A stretch of 64,000 nt of DNA from NCBI GenBank assembly GCA_036251935.1, contig CP133967.1, positions 1,435,488-1,499,487 on the forward strand, read 5' to 3'. Position 1 is the first letter of the stretch. The number at the start of each line of letters is the position of its first letter. Source of the DNA: Orbaceae bacterium lpD04 (GTDB taxonomy: Bacteria; Pseudomonadota; Gammaproteobacteria; Enterobacterales; Orbaceae). Positions 62,745 through 64,000 of the stretch are shown piece by piece. A program made the translations under genes and the position numbers. The notes under the pieces are model-generated. The model was given only the letters and a program-made list of their open reading frames with translations. It was not told where the DNA came from and did not search any database.

Positions 62745-64000
62745 CTTGATTTACGTATTTTTGTGGTGTTAAGTGGTTCGTTAAATACGGCGTGCGAAAT
62801 TGCAAAAAATTCGTCAGCGTGCCCAGTTGATTCGCTTCTACTTGCTGCATAGGTAATTTGATTTGATTTAGCCGTAGTTTGTTGTTCAATTGATAAAAAT
62901 GAAGCGATTAAGGTGTTATTGCTTTCGTCCCACTCGATCCGCTCGTCGCCGACCACATCTAGCATTTTTAGCACTAATTGATTTTTTATATTGACGTTAT
63001 AATGAATTTCCCGTGTTTCACGTGGTGCGAATTCTTTTACATGTTCATAAACACCATAACCAATCCCGGTAATATCAATACCGATGTAGGTCATGCGGTA
63101 TTTATCTTTGATTTTTTTTATCTCACTCGCCATATGTTTAAAGTTGACGCCTCGCCATTGGTAGATCTCTAAAATTCGAAATTTTTCCCTCTCGTGTATC
63201 GGGGGCGCTATAACGACAAATGTCGCATTGTCACGGGTGCGGCTGGGGTCAAATCCTCCCCAAACTTCACGATCACCAAACGGCCGTTTTAGTTTTATGT
63301 CGAAGTCTTGCCAGGTTGCCGAATCGGTAATACATTTTTGTAATTTATCAAAATCAAATACACCTTTGCCGCTATCAGCGAATATGCAGCAATACAGCAT
63401 ATTAAAGGCTTGGGCGCTTTTTGAATCTCGTAGATCCTCGATATCGACTTTATCAAAACCAAGATCAACCGCATTTTGTAGTGTAATAACGAGCCGTGCC
63501 CATTTATCAGGGCATACGGTGAAATTCATTTCTAAATCTTTATCTTTCGGGAATACAATATTTTTGCGTTTAGGATTATCTTTTTTCCACTCTTCACCGC
63601 TCCATTTTGCGTAAGCTTGATGGGCTTTAATACTTGGCGTTGAGAATAATGTTTCACGATATTTTTGCGTTGCCATTCCGCTAGCAGCATCATAAAGCTG
63701 TTGGAATTTTGACATCCAAAAAACTTCATCAAAATATAAGTTACCGCTATAGCCTTGCGCTGTGCTTACATTGTTAGCGCAAAAGATTAAATAAGCGTGA
63801 TTACTCAAGATGATTTTATCTTTACCATCGCCTTTTAATTCAATATCAAAGAACTGATCGGCAATTTTTTTGATATACATTTCAAATATTTTGGCTTGGG
63901 CTTTTGATGCTGATACAAATATTTGATTATTACCGGTTAATACCGCATCTTCGAATGCTTCATAGGCAAAATAGAACGTAAAGCCAATTTGCCGGCTTTT
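62726..64000 (-). CDS. P: Phage terminase ATPase subunit (gpP), partial
   Basis: The C-terminal 424 codons; the gene continues beyond the window end. Visible in order: KSRQIGFTFYFA (adenine/Walker region), ASKAQAK, Walker-B-like LYFDEVFWM, and the nuclease motif GFDPSRTRDNATFV. It drives DNA packaging. Co-directional with Q, as in the P2 PQ operon. Confidence 0.92.
   Translation of the reverse strand, partial: KSRQIGFTFYFAYEAFEDAVLTGNNQIFVSASKAQAKIFEMYIKKIADQFFDIELKGDGKDKIILSNHAYLIFCANNVSTAQGYSGNLYFDEVFWMSKFQQLYDAASGMATQKYRETLFSTPSIKAHQAYAKWSGEEWKKDNPKRKNIVFPKDKDLEMNFTVCPDKWARLVITLQNAVDLGFDKVDIEDLRDSKSAQAFNMLYCCIFADSGKGVFDFDKLQKCITDSATWQDFDIKLKRPFGDREVWGGFDPSRTRDNATFVVIAPPIHEREKFRILEIYQWRGVNFKHMASEIKKIKDKYRMTYIGIDITGIGYGVYEHVKEFAPRETREIHYNVNIKNQLVLKMLDVVGDERIEWDESNNTLIASFLSIEQQTTAKSNQITYAASRSESTGHADEFFAISHAVFNEPLNTTKIRKSRWGFSK

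Noticed and set aside
1-64000. CRISPR arrays, rRNA operons and complete insertion sequences
   Set aside because: Read through for regularly spaced repeats, 16S/23S/5S hallmarks and full IS elements; none seen. Only one IS3 fragment at 13617 was found.

Overview
The window is a 64 kb piece of an AT-rich gammaproteobacterial chromosome. Gene content and gene order (uvrC-pgsA-tRNA, artPIQM, yohJK-sanA, hemL/erpA, umuDC, rimO, srmB) are enterobacterial in style but reduced: hemL and erpA lack clcA between them, yohJK and sanA lack cdd, and perM and bcp face each other without hyf. This pattern and the base composition suggest the Orbaceae (Gilliamella/Orbus type gut symbionts). The family name is an inference from memory, not a search result.

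Layout. 1-4.3 kb: an iron-siderophore uptake locus (two FecCD permeases, the ATPase and a FepA-type TonB receptor with a strong Fur box). 4.5-9.7 kb: a YhbP-like flavin-binding-fold protein, a UbiD-type hydroxyarylic acid decarboxylase with its small D subunit, a GNAT enzyme, an AraC regulator divergent from an NTF2-like protein, and YagU. 9.7-13.5 kb: four leftward genes for an exported cyclophilin-like protein, an uncharacterised protein, a DKNYY protein and a large lipoprotein. 13.6-18.2 kb: a decayed accessory patch with an IS3-family transposase relic fused to a decayed ParE toxin relic, an MFS exporter with a divergent MmyB-type regulator, an intact Phd/ParE toxin-antitoxin pair, and a duplicated 3' end of tRNA-Gly. 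18-34 kb: housekeeping genes (tRNA-Gly, tRNA-Leu, pgsA, uvrC, artPIQM, sanA, lrgAB-like, perM, bcp, hemL, erpA and small conserved proteins). 33.7-38.1 kb: an SOS-regulated DinI-like gene, umuDC, and a free-standing polymorphic nuclease toxin with a likely immunity gene. 38.6-49.6 kb: tRNA-Val, a MATE pump, rimO, a 2-Cys peroxiredoxin, srmB, a 1424-residue acyl-CoA dehydratase activase fusion, ompW and an entericidin-like lipoprotein. 49.8-52.9 kb: small orphan genes and a LysR regulator.

53.16-64.0 kb is the left part of a P2-like prophage. It starts at a 46-nt 3' fragment of tRNA-Lys(CUU), the attachment site. It continues with integrase, a WYL-domain/membrane protein, a CI-type repressor (all leftward), a divergent operator region, Cox, early genes, a Dam methylase, the gpA-type rolling-circle replication endonuclease, an Ogr/Delta activator, portal (Q) and terminase (P, cut by the window end). 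The rest of the prophage and the intact tRNA-Lys should lie to the right of the window.

The best candidates for undescribed biology are the WYL-plus-transmembrane protein between repressor and integrase, the SHOCT-tailed repressor without a peptidase domain, the orphan nuclease toxin/immunity pair, the three-gene lipoprotein/DKNYY cluster, and a 34-bp intergenic element present twice next to hairpins.
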